A stretch of 64,000 nucleotides of DNA from CAYRTV01 sp964505785 (GTDB taxonomy: Bacteria > Acidobacteriota > Aminicenantia > Aminicenantales > Aminicenantaceae): positions 18,953-82,952 of the forward strand of contig CAZDJZ010000012.1 of NCBI GenBank assembly GCA_964505785.1. Reading direction: 5' to 3'. A model generated the notes under the pieces. The model ran no database searches and was not told the DNA's origin. It worked only from the letters and a program-made list of their open reading frames with translations. The stretch's first letter is position 1, and each line of letters begins with the position of its first letter. Shown here piece after piece: positions 1 to 10,074 of this stretch. Made by a program: the position numbers and the translations under genes.

Positions 1-2
1 GA

Positions 3-569
3 AATGATCCGGCCATTATGCCCGGTCCTCCGGATACGTTCCAAAGTTACGGCATTCCCTGGGCGAATGTCTCTAATACCCCATTCCGCCTGTATAAGCA
101 TTGGAGCCATGAAGGCGGAGTAGCCACACCGCTTATCATGCATTGGCCCGCAGGAATCAAAACCCATGGCGAATTTCGTGATCACCCCGGCCATTTAATC
201 GATATTATGGCCACCTGCATGGATGTGTCCGGCGCTCTATATCCAGCTGAATTTAAAGGACGCAAAATAACACCCATGGAAGGCCGAAGCCTGATGCCGG
301 CGGTGGAAAATCAGCCGTCGGACCGGGAAGCTTTGTTTTTCGAACATGAGGGCAACCGTGCGGTGATCGAAGGAAAATGGAAACTGGTCGCCGACGGTCC
401 GGAGGGTGCCTGGGAACTGTATGATTTAAACATGGACCGAACAGAAACCCGCAACCTGGCTGCTGAACATCCGGATCAGGTGGAAAGGCTGGCTGGAATG
501 TGGGATTCCTGGGCCCGGCGCGCCCACGTGATTCCCTGGCCTTGGAATGAGGAGAAAATCAATGAATAA
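3..569 (+). CDS. Sulfatase, C-terminal part (truncated by the window edge)
   Basis: This is the last 188 codons of an arylsulfatase-type enzyme; the frame is open to the left edge, so the N-terminal half with the catalytic CxPSR motif is outside the window. The visible part contains typical S1-sulfatase tail features: the segment NTPFRLYKHWSHEGGVATP, in which an incoming Lys/His pair sits near the active site, then WPAGI, a SLMPA segment and a C-terminal substrate-facing subdomain ending in a WELYDL...ETRNLA stretch common to arylsulfatases. It would remove sulfate esters from a glycan, probably in the periplasm. Its stop codon overlaps the start of the next gene by eight bases, so the two are very likely co-transcribed and translationally coupled. 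The exact substrate cannot be read from this fragment. Confidence 0.85.
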   Translation, partial: NDPAIMPGPPDTFQSYGIPWANVSNTPFRLYKHWSHEGGVATPLIMHWPAGIKTHGEFRDHPGHLIDIMATCMDVSGALYPAEFKGRKITPMEGRSLMPAVENQPSDREALFFEHEGNRAVIEGKWKLVADGPEGAWELYDLNMDRTETRNLAAEHPDQVERLAGMWDSWARRAHVIPWPWNEEKINE

Positions 570-2502
570 AATACTTAAAGCTGCCGTGATTCTTTTATTG
601 ATCCCCGGGATCATGCTGATTTTCGGTTGTCAGGAACAGCCGGCGGAGACGCCGTCCGGAGCGGCCCTGCCGGCTGACGCCCAGCCCGTGATTACACCCG
701 CTGCAGGAAGTGCCGTACAGCCCTTTTCTCTTAAAAATGTCCGGCTCCTGGATGGTCCGTTTAAGGCCAACCAGGAAAGGAATCAGAAATATCTTCACTC
801 TCTGGAACCCGACCGGCTGCTGCATAATTTCCGGATCAACGCCGGACTTCCTTCCGATGCCGAGCCTCTGGGAGGCTGGGAAAAACCGGATGTGGAATTA
901 CGGGGACATACCATCGGCCACTATCTTTCCGCCTGCGCCATGATGTATGCCGCCGCCGGGGATGAAACCCTGAAGGACAAAGCTGATTATACCGTAGCCG
1001 CACTCCAAAAAGTCCAGGAATCCCTGGATGCCGGCGGATATCTCAGCGCTTTTCCGGAGGAGTTCATCGACCGGGCGGAAGCCGCTGAAAAAGTTTGGGC
1101 TCCATTTTACACCCTGCATAAAATATTCGCCGGCCTGCAGGATATGCATGTATACTGCGGCAATCAATCCGCACTGGATTTAGCAGAAAAAATGGCGCTG
1201 TGGGTTAAAAGCCGAACCGACAAGCTGAGCGAAGCGGATATGCAGCAAATGCTCGATCATACAGAACAAGGCGGCATGAACGAAACCCTGTGCAATCTCT
1301 ATGCATTGACCGGAAACAGGGAATATTATGAACTGGCCCGGCGTTTTGACCAAAACGCTTATACGGGCCCCCTCTCTGAATACCGGGATGAACTCCAGGG
1401 TCAGCATGTCAACTCATTCATACCCAATATTATCGGCACAGCCCGGGAATATGAACTTTCCGGAGACCGGAAGCTTCATGATACCGCGGTGTATTTCTGG
1501 AAGCAGGTGGTCCGGGCCCGCAGTTTCATTACAGGCGGGACCAGCAATGATGAACACTGGCGGAGCCGCCCTTATCACATTTCTCAAGAGCTGGGACCGC
1601 ATACGCACGAATCCTGCTGCACTTATAATATGCTCAAGCTCACCCGGCATCTCTTCACCTGGAATCCTGAAATCCGGTACGCGGATTTTTACGAAAGGGC
1701 TTTGTTCAACGGAATCCTTCCCACCCAGCATCCCGAAAACGGCATGATGATGTATTACGTGGCCATGGCCCCGGGATTTTACAAGACGTTCATGACTCCC
1801 CTGAACTCCTTCTGGTGCTGCACCGGGACCGGCATGGAAAACCATGCCAAATACGGCGACAGCATCTATTTCCACAATAAGGAAAATCTGTATGTCAATC
1901 TGTATATCGCTTCAGAACTGAACTGGACGGATAAAAATATGGTTGTCAGGCAAGAGACCCGGTTTCCGGAAGAGGACAATGCCGCTTTTATCTTTGAAAC
2001 CAAAAATCCACAGGAATTAACCGTGTATTTCCGAATCCCCGGCTGGGTGAGATCCTCCGCCCGCTTGTCTGTCAACGGACGGGAACAGGATATTTCCGCC
2101 AAAGGAGGAAGTTATCTGGCGGTCCGCCGTACCTGGGAAAATGGTGACCGGGTCGATTTGACTCTGCCGATGTCTCTGTATACCCGGCGCACGCCGGACG
2201 ATCCTGACCTGGCCGCTGTCATGTACGGCCCTCTGGTCCTGGCCGGCAAGCTTAAAGAAGTGGAGCTTCCCGAGGATGAAATCTACGGGAAATACGGCCC
2301 GGATGCGGATCCGGTTCCGGTTCCCTATTTTGAAGCTGACCCGGACCATCCGGAAGGCTGGATTCATCCGGTGGAGGGGGAGGCCTTAACCTTCCAAACT
2401 GTGGATGCCGGCTCACCGGAAGATGTGACTCTGATTCCCTTTTACCGCCTGTTTGATCACCGGTATGTGATTTATTGGAAGTTCCCTAAAGGGCCATCCT
2501 GA
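562..2502 (+). CDS. GH127/GH146-type (DUF1680) beta-L-arabinofuranosidase-like lipoprotein
   Basis: A 646-residue predicted lipoprotein: a hydrophobic N-terminus ends in a lipobox before the Cys of FGCQEQ. I chose the ATG at 562, not the upstream ATG at 547, because AGGAGA sits seven bases before it and the signal peptide starts there. The DUF1680 (alpha/alpha)6-barrel signatures are clear: GHYLSACAMMYAAAGD, LGPHTHESCCTYNMLKL and FWCCTGTGMENHAKYG. In characterised GH127 enzymes a Glu, a nearby Cys and a Cys-Cys pair bind zinc, and one Cys is the nucleophile; Glu350, Cys352, Cys419 and Cys420 fit this pattern. Expected role: release of beta-L-arabinofuranosyl units from glycans outside the cytoplasm. 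Family members also attack other furanosides, so the substrate is inferred. It overlaps the preceding sulfatase gene by eight bases. Confidence 0.88.
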   Translation: MNKILKAAVILLLIPGIMLIFGCQEQPAETPSGAALPADAQPVITPAAGSAVQPFSLKNVRLLDGPFKANQERNQKYLHSLEPDRLLHNFRINAGLPSDAEPLGGWEKPDVELRGHTIGHYLSACAMMYAAAGDETLKDKADYTVAALQKVQESLDAGGYLSAFPEEFIDRAEAAEKVWAPFYTLHKIFAGLQDMHVYCGNQSALDLAEKMALWVKSRTDKLSEADMQQMLDHTEQGGMNETLCNLYALTGNREYYELARRFDQNAYTGPLSEYRDELQGQHVNSFIPNIIGTAREYELSGDRKLHDTAVYFWKQVVRARSFITGGTSNDEHWRSRPYHISQELGPHTHESCCTYNMLKLTRHLFTWNPEIRYADFYERALFNGILPTQHPENGMMMYYVAMAPGFYKTFMTPLNSFWCCTGTGMENHAKYGDSIYFHNKENLYVNLYIASELNWTDKNMVVRQETRFPEEDNAAFIFETKNPQELTVYFRIPGWVRSSARLSVNGREQDISAKGGSYLAVRRTWENGDRVDLTLPMSLYTRRTPDDPDLAAVMYGPLVLAGKLKEVELPEDEIYGKYGPDADPVPVPYFEADPDHPEGWIHPVEGEALTFQTVDAGSPEDVTLIPFYRLFDHRYVIYWKFPKGPS

Positions 2503-2542
2503 TGATCGCAGCAGTGCTGCAATCTTGAAATGCTGCGTTTTA

Positions 2543-2645
2543 GTAAAGAGTGAAGAGTAAAGAGTACTTTAAATCAATCTATTGCAGCGTTTCCAATAAG
2601 TGGATATGCATCCCCTATTCATTCACAATTCACCTTTCACAGGCT
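2543..2645. repeat. Heptamer-type intergenic repeats
   Basis: The space between the convergent GH127 and sulfatase genes contains a run of GTAAAGA/GTGAAGA heptamers (about 2541-2566) and a TTCAC-rich run (about 2620-2640). Both word families recur in many other gaps of this window. Confidence 0.6.
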
Positions 2646-2667
2646 TAAAACGTTTTTCTTTTGCGGA

Positions 2668-4167
2668 TTATTTAATATTTTCCACCGGATCACGGTTCAC
2701 TTCCGGCAGCCATTGCGCTAAATCTTCCTTTATTCCCACATAGTCCGGTTTGTCAGCCAGGTTATTGTATTCGTTCGGGTCGGTCCGGTGATCATAAAGC
2801 TCTTCTGAACCGTCGTGATACCGGATATACCGCCAGTGCCGGGAGCGAACCCCATGGTTATTTTGGCCGTATGTGCTGACCACTGCCCGCCCGGTTTTCT
2901 TTTCCGGGTTTTTAAGCAGGGGAACCAGGCTTTTTCCTTCCAGCTCCCGCCGCTCTGTATGCCCCGCCAATTCAATCAGTGTGGGATATACATCCAGCAG
3001 GCTGACCGGATCGCCGCATATTCCGCCCGGCCGGATGATTCCCGGAGCGGCAAATATTAATGGAACCCGTGTGGATTCCTCCCATAGAGTAAATTTTTCC
3101 CAATGCTCTTTTTCCCCTATATGCATGCCGTGGTCCGACCATAAAACGATAACGGTATTTTCGGCATAAGGACTTTTTTCAAATGCGTTCAGCAGCCGGC
3201 CCAACTGGGCGTCCATGTAGCTGATGCTGGCCAGGTATGCCTGTACCGCTTCCCGCCATTTATCCTGTTCCAGGATCCATTTCTGCCAACTCCTTCGACA
3301 GAAGCTCTTTCCTGCCGGAGAGCAATCCTCCAGGTCATTCTCCTGGACCGGCGGCAGCTCCACTTCGTCCAAAGGATACAGGTCAAAATATTTCCGGGGG
3401 ACAAACCAGGGAATATGGGGCCGGAAAAGACCGACCGCATGAAAAAAAGGCCGGTCATGATCTTTATTCAGTTCTTGTATCGCCCAGTCCACAACTTTAT
3501 AATCACTGGTTTTTTCATCTTCAACCGGAAGCGGTCCCCAGTCAAAAAACCAGTCGGGCCGGCCTTCCGTTTCCGGCCCGGCTAAAGGCGTCCAGGTCAC
3601 CGTGCCCAGCTCGTCCTTTTCAGTTCCCTCAGGCCACACGAATTCAGGCAGAGACTGCGACTTTGACGGAAAATATTCATCCCAGATGCTGGGATCATTC
3701 GCCTCCCAGCCGTAACTGGTCTGAATCCAGGACAGGCAATGGAACAACTTTCCGCCTCCGACCACCCGGTAGCCGTTTTCGCGGAAATGCTGCGGAACGG
3801 GCACGTGGTTTTTCAGGGCAGGGGTCTCACGCCAGTCATGCCTGTTGAAATAAACTCCCGTTGTAGACGGGCGCATTCCCGTCATGATGCTGACCCTGGA
3901 AGGATTGCAGGCCGGGGCTGCACAATGGGCGTTAGTAAAGAGAACGCCTCTGGAAGCCAGCCTGTCTAAATTGGGGGTCTGTACGCCTGGATGCCCGCCC
4001 AGGCAATTTACCCAGTCATTGAGGTCGTCTACTGCAATAAATAAAACATTGGGCGCCTGCTGCTCCGGCTGGGTGCAGCGTGTCAGCCAACCGGATGCGG
4101 CTAAAGCCGCCGCTCCCAAACCCATGCTTTTTATGAATTTTCTCCGGCTTAAGTTTGCATGTGTCAT
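2668..4167 (-). CDS. Exported sulfatase, iduronate-2-sulfatase-like
   Basis: A complete 499-residue S1-family sulfatase. The N-terminus has a twin-arginine-like motif (SRRKFIKSMG) followed by a hydrophobic stretch and a Cys in LTRC, so it may be a Tat-exported lipoprotein. Asp47-Asp48 in FIAVDDLNDW are metal ligands, and Cys87 in CNPSR is the residue converted to formylglycine. The sequence around MTGMRPSTTGVYFN and the later LWSDHGMHIGEKEHWEKFT resemble iduronate-2-sulfatase-like enzymes. Maturation would need a formylglycine-generating enzyme or anaerobic maturase, which is not in this window. It lies six bases before the BNR-repeat gene in the direction of transcription order (BNR gene first), suggesting one leftward operon. 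The natural substrate is unknown; iduronate is only the family label. Confidence 0.9.
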   Translation of the reverse strand: MTHANLSRRKFIKSMGLGAAALAASGWLTRCTQPEQQAPNVLFIAVDDLNDWVNCLGGHPGVQTPNLDRLASRGVLFTNAHCAAPACNPSRVSIMTGMRPSTTGVYFNRHDWRETPALKNHVPVPQHFRENGYRVVGGGKLFHCLSWIQTSYGWEANDPSIWDEYFPSKSQSLPEFVWPEGTEKDELGTVTWTPLAGPETEGRPDWFFDWGPLPVEDEKTSDYKVVDWAIQELNKDHDRPFFHAVGLFRPHIPWFVPRKYFDLYPLDEVELPPVQENDLEDCSPAGKSFCRRSWQKWILEQDKWREAVQAYLASISYMDAQLGRLLNAFEKSPYAENTVIVLWSDHGMHIGEKEHWEKFTLWEESTRVPLIFAAPGIIRPGGICGDPVSLLDVYPTLIELAGHTERRELEGKSLVPLLKNPEKKTGRAVVSTYGQNNHGVRSRHWRYIRYHDGSEELYDHRTDPNEYNNLADKPDYVGIKEDLAQWLPEVNRDPVENIK

Positions 4168-4173
4168 GATTCC

Positions 4174-6912
4174 TCATTTATTATCAATTTTGACCGGCTG
4201 CGGGCCGATGGTCCACCCGGAGCGGCCTTTGATCACGATTTTCTTTTGCAGAGTTTGTCCATTTATTTCTATCTCCGCAAAATACTCTCCCGGTTCCACC
4301 AAGCCGCCGAAAGGTCCGCTCCTCCATTGACTGAACCTGTCCTGAGGATCGGTTTCCGGACGCATATCCCACAGCACATAATGAAGCCCCGCTGTGCCCG
4401 GACCTTCCAGAATTCTGATTTTCCTGTTTGAGGAATCTGAGACTTTGATCCGGATTTTTTTGCCGGTGTCCCTTCCCAGGTAATAATAAATGACAGCGGC
4501 ATTGGGCTCATTAGGTGCAGCCACATAACGGTCTCCATAAAGATGATAGTTTCCCCAGGCCCTTGTCATCCGCTGTACGGCCGGCTGAATGGAAAACATA
4601 TGCAGGTCTTTGCCTAAAACGTCCCGGGTCAATTCCTGGAGAGGCCCGATATGGGTGACATACACTCCCCGGCCGTAAGTCCCGGCCACCAAATCGTTTT
4701 CACGAGGATGCACCAGCAGGTCATGCACCGCGATGGTCGGCATATTATTCCGCATATAGATCCATTTGCCGCCTCCATCTATGGAGACATAAACACCCTT
4801 GTCATTCCCAGCAAATAAAAGATTGGAGTTCTTGCGGTCTTCATATACGACATTGATGGGTTTGTCCGGAAGACCAGCGGAAATATCCTTCCAGGTCTCG
4901 CCGTAATCGGCGGTCTTGTAAATATAGGGCTTGAAGTCATCCCGGCGGAAACCGGTTTTTGTGACATAGGCTGCAGCCGGGTCATGGTTTGAGGCAAACA
5001 CCCGGCTGACCCAGAAATTTTCCGGGGCTCCAGCCTGGTTCAGGCCGGACGTCAATTCCCGCCATTCTGCGCCGCTGTCGCGGGTTACCCATACTTTGCC
5101 GTCATCCGTTCCCACCCAGATAATCCCGGGTGTAATGGGGGATTCGGATATGGTGGTGATGGTGCAGTACTGGATATGGCCTTTGCCGGCGATCTTAACC
5201 GGGTCATTGGTGGTCAGGTCCGGACTTATTTCCTGCCAGTCATCGCCCCGATGCATGGAACGAAGCAGCATTTGGGTTCCGGTATAAATGATCGCGGAAT
5301 TGTGCGGAGAAATTTCCAGCGGCGGCAGCCAATTGAAACGGTAGGGGTCTTTGCCCTCTTCCCGGCGCGGCATAATATTGGTGCGGATGCCTTGCTTCTG
5401 GTCTACCCGGTGATGCCCGCCGAATTGAATGGTGTTGTACACCCAGCGGTTGTTGGTGCGGTCAACCACATTATACATGCCGTCTCCGCCGCCCAGCGGA
5501 ATACAGTCTTCCAGGGTTACCTGACCGGACCAGGCGTTAACCGGCACTTTCCAATTGTCATGGCACTGGAGCCCTCCATAAATATTATAGGGATCCTCCA
5601 TATCCACTTCCACATCATAGTACTGAGCCATGGGCAGATTAGGATAATAATCACATGTCTTGCCGCCGTCATAGGTCTGATAAACTCCGCCGTCACTTCC
5701 CATAAGCATGCGGTCGGAATTTTCCGGATCGATCCACAAGGTCCTGATGTCGCCGAAGGCTGTTGGAAACATTTCCCTGGGCGGCCAGTCGATATCCATC
5801 CAGGTACGGCCGCCGTCGCGGGAAACAGCCAGTGAAATGGTGGTTACATAGACATTTTTGTCGTTGTTCGGATCCACCCGGATTTGATTAAAGGAATATG
5901 CGGCTTTTCCACCCACATTATCCTCAATCGAATTCATCTTCACCCAGGTGCTCCCGGCGTCTTCCGTACGGTAGACCTCTCCGCCGATCTCCCGGTCCTG
6001 CGGTTCCTGCCCCCGTCTTCGGTCAATCTGCTTCTCTCTTTCCGTCGGCGGGCGCATATTGCAGTTTTCCACTACAGCGTAAAGAATTTCCGGGTTGCTG
6101 CGGTAAATATCCAGGCCGATGCGCCCGATTTTGCCTTCCGGTAATCCCTTCGTAAGACGTATCCAATTTTCCCCGCCATCGGTCGATTTGTAGATCCCGC
6201 TTTCCGGCCCGCCGGCCTCAAAATGCCAAGGATAGCGGTATTTTTCATACGCAGCGGCATAAAGTACCATCGGATCTTCCCGGTTGACAGCCAGGTCGCT
6301 TACCCCGACATTTTCATTGATGTAGAGAACCTTTTTCCAGCTCTCGCCCCCATCAGTGGTTTTGAACACACCCCGTTCCGGATTGGGAGTGAATAAATGC
6401 CCCATGGCCGCAACATACACAATATTCGGATCCTGAGGATGGATGACAATCCGTGAAATATGGTGGGTCTCCTTCAAGCCCATATGGTTCCAGGTTTGTC
6501 CTCCGTCCAGGGATTTATAGACACCATCACCCCAATACGAGCTCCGGGCGGCCGCATGCTCCCCAGTTCCGAGCCAGACGGTCTCGGGAGCCGACGGCGC
6601 CAGCGTGACATCTCCGATAGAAAAGATATCCTGATCATCGAACAAGGGTTCAAAAGTGGTGCCGTTGTTGACAGTCTTCCATAAACCTCCGTTCCTGCCG
6701 GCCACATAAAAAGTATACAAGTGAGCCTTCTGCGGCGATTCAGGCACGGCGAAGTCGGATATCCAGGCACCGGAACGAAAAGGGCCTAAATTCCGGTATG
6801 TGAAGGTTTTTAATAAATCCTGATCAAAGTCAGAAGACGTCTCAGCGGCAATGGCCGTTCCGCATGACATTAAAATAATGACGATAACTGATAACAATTG
6901 TTTCAAATGCAT
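4174..6912 (-). CDS. Secreted BNR/sortilin-type beta-propeller protein
   Basis: A 912-residue exported protein with a signal peptide (SCGTAIAAETSS at the cleavage region). It is filled with BNR/Asp-box repeats of the form S-x-DGG-x-TW (for example SLDGGQTWNHM, STDGGENWIRL, SRDGGRTWMDI), as in VPS10/sortilin-like ten-bladed propellers that are usually annotated as glycosyl hydrolases. The C-terminal ~150 residues after LHMFSIQPA look like a small beta domain ending in a Fn3-like segment. The ATG at 6912 is preferred over a TTG one codon upstream because GAGGAGAGG lies at a good distance. Catalytic activity is not proven for this group; a binding or scaffold role is equally possible. It is followed closely by a sulfatase gene, which argues for a role in glycan handling. 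Confidence 0.82.
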   Translation of the reverse strand: MHLKQLLSVIVIILMSCGTAIAAETSSDFDQDLLKTFTYRNLGPFRSGAWISDFAVPESPQKAHLYTFYVAGRNGGLWKTVNNGTTFEPLFDDQDIFSIGDVTLAPSAPETVWLGTGEHAAARSSYWGDGVYKSLDGGQTWNHMGLKETHHISRIVIHPQDPNIVYVAAMGHLFTPNPERGVFKTTDGGESWKKVLYINENVGVSDLAVNREDPMVLYAAAYEKYRYPWHFEAGGPESGIYKSTDGGENWIRLTKGLPEGKIGRIGLDIYRSNPEILYAVVENCNMRPPTEREKQIDRRRGQEPQDREIGGEVYRTEDAGSTWVKMNSIEDNVGGKAAYSFNQIRVDPNNDKNVYVTTISLAVSRDGGRTWMDIDWPPREMFPTAFGDIRTLWIDPENSDRMLMGSDGGVYQTYDGGKTCDYYPNLPMAQYYDVEVDMEDPYNIYGGLQCHDNWKVPVNAWSGQVTLEDCIPLGGGDGMYNVVDRTNNRWVYNTIQFGGHHRVDQKQGIRTNIMPRREEGKDPYRFNWLPPLEISPHNSAIIYTGTQMLLRSMHRGDDWQEISPDLTTNDPVKIAGKGHIQYCTITTISESPITPGIIWVGTDDGKVWVTRDSGAEWRELTSGLNQAGAPENFWVSRVFASNHDPAAAYVTKTGFRRDDFKPYIYKTADYGETWKDISAGLPDKPINVVYEDRKNSNLLFAGNDKGVYVSIDGGGKWIYMRNNMPTIAVHDLLVHPRENDLVAGTYGRGVYVTHIGPLQELTRDVLGKDLHMFSIQPAVQRMTRAWGNYHLYGDRYVAAPNEPNAAVIYYYLGRDTGKKIRIKVSDSSNRKIRILEGPGTAGLHYVLWDMRPETDPQDRFSQWRSGPFGGLVEPGEYFAEIEINGQTLQKKIVIKGRSGWTIGPQPVKIDNK

Positions 6913-6957
6913 CAAAACCTCTCCTCAAATTTACAAAACGTTAAACCGGGATGTCTA

Positions 6958-7040
6958 CGGGCCGGGATTGCTGCAATTGCGAGGCGCATGGCATAAAGCG
7001 GCGGCGCTTCACCGCGATTGCCCTGCAGCAAAACAGATGC
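6958..7040. repeat. Partial copy of the structured ~130 bp intergenic element
   Basis: The segment resembles elements at 15404-15540 and 48581-48720: a GATTGC-GCA motif, a GCGAGGCGCATGGCAT block, and TTCACCGC followed by GCCCTGCAGCAAA. It is more diverged than the other two copies. Confidence 0.55.
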
Positions 7041-7069
7041 GGTGAAAACCGGCCCGCGATCAGCTCGGT

Positions 7070-9475
7070 TTATTTTACTTTCCATTCCAATATCCCGGCT
7101 GCGTATTCCTCCTTAAGCTGAAGCTCCAGCCGGACAGCAGTGGTCCGGACAGGGGTGAAGACCACCCGGTTGAATTGATCTATGTTCACTGCATAAGGGG
7201 TTTGGTTATCCACCGGTTTCCAGGTATCTCCCTTTTTTACCAAAACCTGCCAGGATTTGGGCACCCGGCATTCCCCGATTCCAGTATCATCAAACCAATA
7301 AACGCTTGCTTCGGATACTTCTCTGGGTCCGGGGAATTCATATTGAATCCACTCCTGTGTCCCCCTTTGCGGCCACCAGTGGATCCGGGGAATGGAATGA
7401 TCATTGGAATTTTCCGGTTCCAGCTGATCCTTGGCCGCAGAGCCATCCCGTTCATTGGAAACGGTTACCCTGCTTTCAGAGGCAATCCCGGGCATCCGTT
7501 TTGGACGGGCTTCGTCCGCAATGCGGGCCAGCCAGATCATCATTTCTCCTTTACCGCGGTGAGCCCATGCATAATAGGGAATGGCGAGAAAGTCTTGGTT
7601 GGAATCTTCAACAGAACCATCCGGAGCTTCAATAAGGGCTGCCGCTGTTCCGGTGATCACGTGCACTCCATCAAACATATCCGCGTTGAATTCTGATTTC
7701 AGGACGACATCATCCGGTAATACAATATTCCTGACCATTCCTTGATTGTCGGGCCATTCCGCACAATAGACAATGGGGCCGCGCTGGAGTGCCACCCTTC
7801 CCTGGTTGGCTGCAACATTATTGTGGCTGAGGACCCGTCTGACCGGCATAGGAAGGTGTATGTCCACCCGGTCTCCGGGATTCCAGATCCGGTTGATCCG
7901 GGCAAAACCATTTGCTGTTTCCAATTCCATGACTTGACCATTAACCGACAAGGTCACACCACTCTCATCCGCCTCCATAAACCGGTACAGGTCGCTGGGC
8001 ACCGGCTGATTTCGGGCCCATCCCGGAATGCGGACATATAAATCGAAATCCCGGGATTCCTCCGGATCCACGGTCAGCCGGATCTTTCCATCCCACGGAT
8101 ATCGGGTTTCCTGGGTAAGTTTGACTTCATCCCCGCTCATGTCCACCCGGGATTCACCCTGGATAAACAGGTTGACGTACAAGTCCCCGTTTCGAACTGC
8201 GTAAACATAGCCCGGAATTGACGGCATAAACCGTGTCATATTGCTGGGGCAGCAGGCACAGGTGAACCAGGGACTGCGCTCATGCTGGCCATAAGAGGTC
8301 AGCGGATTGGGATAAAAAAAACGGTCACCTTCCAGAGATACGCCGGACAGTGCGCCGTTATACAAAATCCGCTCCAAAACATCGATATATCCGGCGTCGC
8401 CGTGCAGCAGGAACATACGGTGATTCCAAAAAACATTCCCGATGGCAGCGCAGGTTTCCGCATACGCGGTGGCATTGGGAAGCTCGTAATTTTCACCGAA
8501 AGCTTCGCCGGAACCGGTGGCACCAATGCCTCCGGTCAGGTACATTTTTTTTGAAACCACATTATCCCAGATCCGGTCAATGGCCTGAATATAATCCGCA
8601 TCACCCGTCAAAGCCGCTACATCCGCCATGCCGGAATACATGTAAACCGCCCGCACAGCGTGACCCACAGCTTCTTCCTGTTCCACTACGGGCTTGTGGT
8701 CCTGGGAATATTCCCCAAACAACTCTCTATGCTCGGACCGGCCCCGTTCATCCAGAAAAAATTTTGCCAAGTCTAAATATTTTTTATCTCCGGTGATCCG
8801 GTAAAGCTTGGCCAGCCCTATTTCAATCACCTGATGGCCGGGAACACCCCGCTTTTTATCCGGCCCAAAAACCATTGCGATCAAGTCGGCGTTTTTCACA
8901 GCCACATCCAGCAATGACCGCTTTCCTGTGGCTAAAAAATGTGCGGAAGCCGCTTCATACAAATGTCCGGCATTATACAGCTCATGCCCGAGATACAAAT
9001 TCGACCATCGGTCGCCTTCCACCCATCGGACCGGCTCCTTGGAATCCATGGTCCGGGCGGTATAAAGGTAACCGTCTTCTTCCTGAGCAGCGGCAATCTT
9101 GGCAATCATCTCATCAACATATTGGTCCAGTTCCGGATCAGGATGAACCTGAAGCGAATATGAGGCCCCTTCAATAATTTTATACACATCTGAATCATCG
9201 AAAGGATAGACGGTGCAGAAACTGTCGCCCTGGATGAAACCTCCTGCGATTTCAAAATTCTTCACTCTGCCGGTCTCTTCGGTCATTTCAAAGGCATAAG
9301 GGATGGTGACAGTCCGGTTGGTCTCTAAACGGGGAGCCCAGAAATCGTCATTTATATCAACTTGAGTGAAGGCTACAGGCTGCACCGGGTAATCTCCGGT
9401 CATGCTTTTTTGGCAGCTGCTTCCCGCCGCCAAAATGAAGAAAGCCGTCATGCATAAAAGCAGATTTTTTTTCAT
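7070..9475 (-). CDS. GH127 (DUF1680) beta-L-arabinofuranosidase-like lipoprotein with C-terminal discoidin-like domain
   Basis: An 801-residue predicted lipoprotein (lipobox before Cys21 in AAGSSCQK). The ATG at 9475 is chosen because AAGGAG lies seven bases upstream and the signal peptide begins there. The N-terminal DDFWAPR segment and the barrel motifs match the HypBA1-like branch of GH127. The proposed zinc and catalytic residues are Glu340 and Cys342 (YAETCAAIGN) plus Cys408 and Cys409 (TCACCPSNMTR). After about residue 640 a jelly-roll module reading WIQYEFPGPREVSEASVYW looks like a F5/8-type carbohydrate-binding domain. Likely job: removal of beta-L-arabinofuranose from oligosaccharides or glycoprotein glycans outside the cytoplasm. 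It is the second GH127-type gene in the locus and differs clearly from the first, so the two probably cut different linkages. Confidence 0.9.
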   Translation of the reverse strand: MKKNLLLCMTAFFILAAGSSCQKSMTGDYPVQPVAFTQVDINDDFWAPRLETNRTVTIPYAFEMTEETGRVKNFEIAGGFIQGDSFCTVYPFDDSDVYKIIEGASYSLQVHPDPELDQYVDEMIAKIAAAQEEDGYLYTARTMDSKEPVRWVEGDRWSNLYLGHELYNAGHLYEAASAHFLATGKRSLLDVAVKNADLIAMVFGPDKKRGVPGHQVIEIGLAKLYRITGDKKYLDLAKFFLDERGRSEHRELFGEYSQDHKPVVEQEEAVGHAVRAVYMYSGMADVAALTGDADYIQAIDRIWDNVVSKKMYLTGGIGATGSGEAFGENYELPNATAYAETCAAIGNVFWNHRMFLLHGDAGYIDVLERILYNGALSGVSLEGDRFFYPNPLTSYGQHERSPWFTCACCPSNMTRFMPSIPGYVYAVRNGDLYVNLFIQGESRVDMSGDEVKLTQETRYPWDGKIRLTVDPEESRDFDLYVRIPGWARNQPVPSDLYRFMEADESGVTLSVNGQVMELETANGFARINRIWNPGDRVDIHLPMPVRRVLSHNNVAANQGRVALQRGPIVYCAEWPDNQGMVRNIVLPDDVVLKSEFNADMFDGVHVITGTAAALIEAPDGSVEDSNQDFLAIPYYAWAHRGKGEMMIWLARIADEARPKRMPGIASESRVTVSNERDGSAAKDQLEPENSNDHSIPRIHWWPQRGTQEWIQYEFPGPREVSEASVYWFDDTGIGECRVPKSWQVLVKKGDTWKPVDNQTPYAVNIDQFNRVVFTPVRTTAVRLELQLKEEYAAGILEWKVK

Positions 9476-9689
9476 TTCATTCTCCTTTATCCCGTGATAA
9501 GACAAGATCGCCGGTCAAGCATGGCCGTGCATTTCTTATTTTGGGAAAAATGATTTCAGGGATGTTTTCTTGAAGTTCGAGAGGTGCTGTCTGTCTCACT
9601 TGTTTCATTTGACAATGAAAGGTTTTTCTTACGGTATCTAATATATCAGGGAACCGGGTATAACTCAATATTCTTTTTTTGTGTTCCTT

Positions 9690-9945
9690 TCAGTCTATCT
9701 AAGTCTGTCTATGTCTTTTCAGGTCCATCTAAGTCTATTCTATCAATTGGGTCTGTTCAGTCGGCTCCGCTTCGCCCGCATCCAATTTATTCATCACTTT
9801 CGCGGCCATGTTTCGCCATAGCAATGAATAAAAGCCATTTCTCACCCCTTCGAGCAGGATCCTGAGGAGCGAAGCGGCGTGAGGACCTTAGACGGCTTCG
9901 CTCAGTTTTATACGCTTCCCCAATCCATTCACCATTCCCCATTCA
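9690..9945. repeat. Mosaic of intergenic repeat words in a 600 bp gene-free stretch
   Basis: The gap between the divergent GH127 and epimerase genes (9476-10074) has no convincing gene. It contains degenerate TCTATCTAAGTCTG-like decamers (about 9692-9745), a CTGTTCAGTCGGCTCCGCTTCGC word, a partial GAGGAGCGAAGCG...CTTAGACGGCTTCGC element (about 9855-9905) and a TTCACCATTCCCCATTCACC run (about 9925-9947). Confidence 0.65.
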
Positions 9946-10074
9946 CCGGTTTTTCGATTCACTCTTGTAGGCGGTTTGCATTTCGCGGAAGTGGAAAAAA
10001 TTCAATGCTGCTGTTAATATATATAAGGTTTAGAAAACGCTTTTAAGCGGGCCTTTCCGCTAGAAGGAGACAAT

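Noticed and set aside
2668..4167. Assignment of the sulfatase as a true iduronate-2-sulfatase
   Set aside because: The catalytic motif is secure, but substrate-binding residues cannot be judged without alignment, so only family similarity is claimed.
9609..9642. TTGACA followed by TATCTAAT as a promoter for galM
   Set aside because: The spacer is 20-22 bases, too long for a good promoter, and it lies over 400 bases from the gene with repeats between.
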